Assembly: GCA_012510865.1 (NCBI GenBank)
Contig: JAAZHF010000117.1
Coordinates: forward strand, 1-7,614
DNA: 7,614 nucleotides
Origin: Gammaproteobacteria bacterium
Lineage (GTDB): Bacteria; Pseudomonadota; Gammaproteobacteria; Xanthomonadales; Xanthomonadaceae
Direction: 5' to 3'
How positions within the stretch are numbered: the first letter of the stretch is position 1; every line of letters starts with the position of its first letter. Shown one piece after another: positions 7,216 to 7,614 of the stretch. The notes below the pieces were generated by a model, which was not told where the DNA came from, made no database searches, and worked only from the letters and a program-made list of their open reading frames with translations. The translations under genes and the position numbers were made by a program.

Positions 7216-7245
7216 ACCTTAGGCCGCGGACCGTGGCGCAGGCAA
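7216..7245 (-). promoter_or_regulatory. Candidate sigma70 promoter for the leftward five-gene block
   Basis: On the minus strand TTGCCT (7245-7240) and TAAGGT (7221-7216) are separated by 18 bp, a fair match to -35/-10 consensus in an otherwise GC-rich stretch. Transcription would begin near 7209, giving a leader of about 22 nt that includes the GGGGA ribosome site. No other plausible promoter is seen further along the block, so this may drive all five genes. No operator palindrome stands out. Confidence 0.5.
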
Positions 7246-7273
7246 ATGCCGGCGGTCACGCGCGGGCCGGCGG

Positions 7274-7279
7274 TACAAT
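7274..7279 (+). promoter_or_regulatory. Candidate -10 box for tdh
   Basis: TACAAT, one base from the TATAAT consensus, in the divergent intergenic region. The expected -35 place (about 7250-7256) is GC-rich and does not match, so an activator or a different sigma contact may be needed. The start of transcription would be near 7286, about 24 nt before the first in-frame ATG of tdh. Confidence 0.4.
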
Positions 7280-7309
7280 GGCGGCCCAGTCCACCGTCCC
7301 GGCCCCACC

Positions 7310-7614
7310 ATGTCGCAGCCGCAGCAGACCGCCATCCCCACCACCATGAAGGCGCTGGTCAAGCGCGAACTCGCCCGTGGCATCTGGATGGAGGAGGTCC
7401 CGGTACCGGAACCGGGCCCGAACGAAGTGCTCATCCGGCTGGAGAAGACCGCCATCTGCGGCACCGACCTGCACATCTACCTCTGGGACGACTGGGCGCA
7501 GCGGACCATCCCCCGGGGACTGGTGATCGGGCATGAATTCGTCGGCCGCGTCGTCGCCATGGGCGCGGGCGTGACCGGCTACGCCGTCGGCCAGCGGGTC
7601 TCGGCCGAGGGCCA
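7310..7614 (+). CDS. tdh: L-threonine 3-dehydrogenase, N-terminal part (cut by window end)
   Basis: Zinc-dependent medium-chain dehydrogenase that oxidises L-threonine to 2-amino-3-ketobutyrate with NAD+, in the cytoplasm; Kbl normally completes the pathway. The 101 visible codons contain [57 protein letters not shown] and GQRVSAEG. These line up with E. coli Tdh, including the catalytic zinc ligand Cys (ICGTD, Cys38 in family numbering) and the His-Glu of GHE (63-64). Two in-frame starts are possible: ATG 7310, used here, and ATG 7346, whose MKAL matches the usual family N-terminus. Using 7310 adds 12 residues ([12 protein letters not shown]). Neither has a Shine-Dalgarno. The gene is divergent from the S46 block, and its remaining two thirds (NAD-binding domain) lie outside the window. 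Confidence 0.95.
   Translation, partial: MSQPQQTAIPTTMKALVKRELARGIWMEEVPVPEPGPNEVLIRLEKTAICGTDLHIYLWDDWAQRTIPRGLVIGHEFVGRVVAMGAGVTGYAVGQRVSAEG

Noticed and set aside
7278..7309. ATG at 7278 as the tdh start
   Set aside because: It lies in a different frame from tdh (32 nt before 7310) and overlaps the candidate -10 box.
1..7614. A new defence, mobile or biosynthetic system
   Set aside because: All long reading frames with protein character are recognised housekeeping or secreted-enzyme families. No transposase, integrase, CRISPR repeats, toxin-antitoxin pair or RNA gene is visible.

Overview
The window is high-GC bacterial DNA with coding sequence almost throughout. Gene content and protein style point to a gammaproteobacterium of the Xanthomonadaceae/Lysobacteraceae type (Lysobacter, Luteimonas, Pseudoxanthomonas or a relative). 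The clues are a folC–dedD(SPOR) pair, two periplasmic S46 dipeptidyl peptidases, and a Tdh of the proteobacterial type. The taxonomic call is inference from protein resemblance, not from a marker gene.

Layout. Five genes read leftwards (minus strand) as a tight, probably co-transcribed block: S46 peptidase paralog B (7186-4988), S46 peptidase paralog A (4938-2767), a histidine-phosphatase-family protein starting on GTG (2770-2126), folC (2120-819), and a DedD-like SPOR-domain protein (788 to the left edge). Gaps in transcription order are 49 nt, a 4-nt overlap, 5 nt and 30 nt. A 123-nt divergent intergenic region (7187-7309) holds a good sigma70-like promoter for the leftward block and a -10-like box for tdh. 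The rightward tdh gene (7310 to the right edge) is cut by the window end.

Function. The two S46 enzymes carry signal peptides and should release dipeptides from oligopeptides in the periplasm. They differ at the position that sets P1 preference in this family (Gly in A, Ser in B), and B also has Phe where the family has an N-terminus-binding Trp. FolC makes dihydrofolate and polyglutamates in the cytoplasm. The SPOR protein is a septal peptidoglycan-binding membrane protein of cell division. The phosphatase's substrate is unknown. Tdh starts threonine catabolism; a link to peptide scavenging is only suggestive.

Main oddities. The first 47 bases are an exact inverted copy of an internal folC segment (1478-1524) and replace the 3' end of the SPOR gene; this looks more like a contig-edge assembly or amplification chimera than biology. 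The tandem S46 pair with divergent specificity residues is the most biologically interesting item. I saw no rRNA, tRNA, CRISPR array, insertion sequence or clear terminator, and no convincing new multi-gene system.
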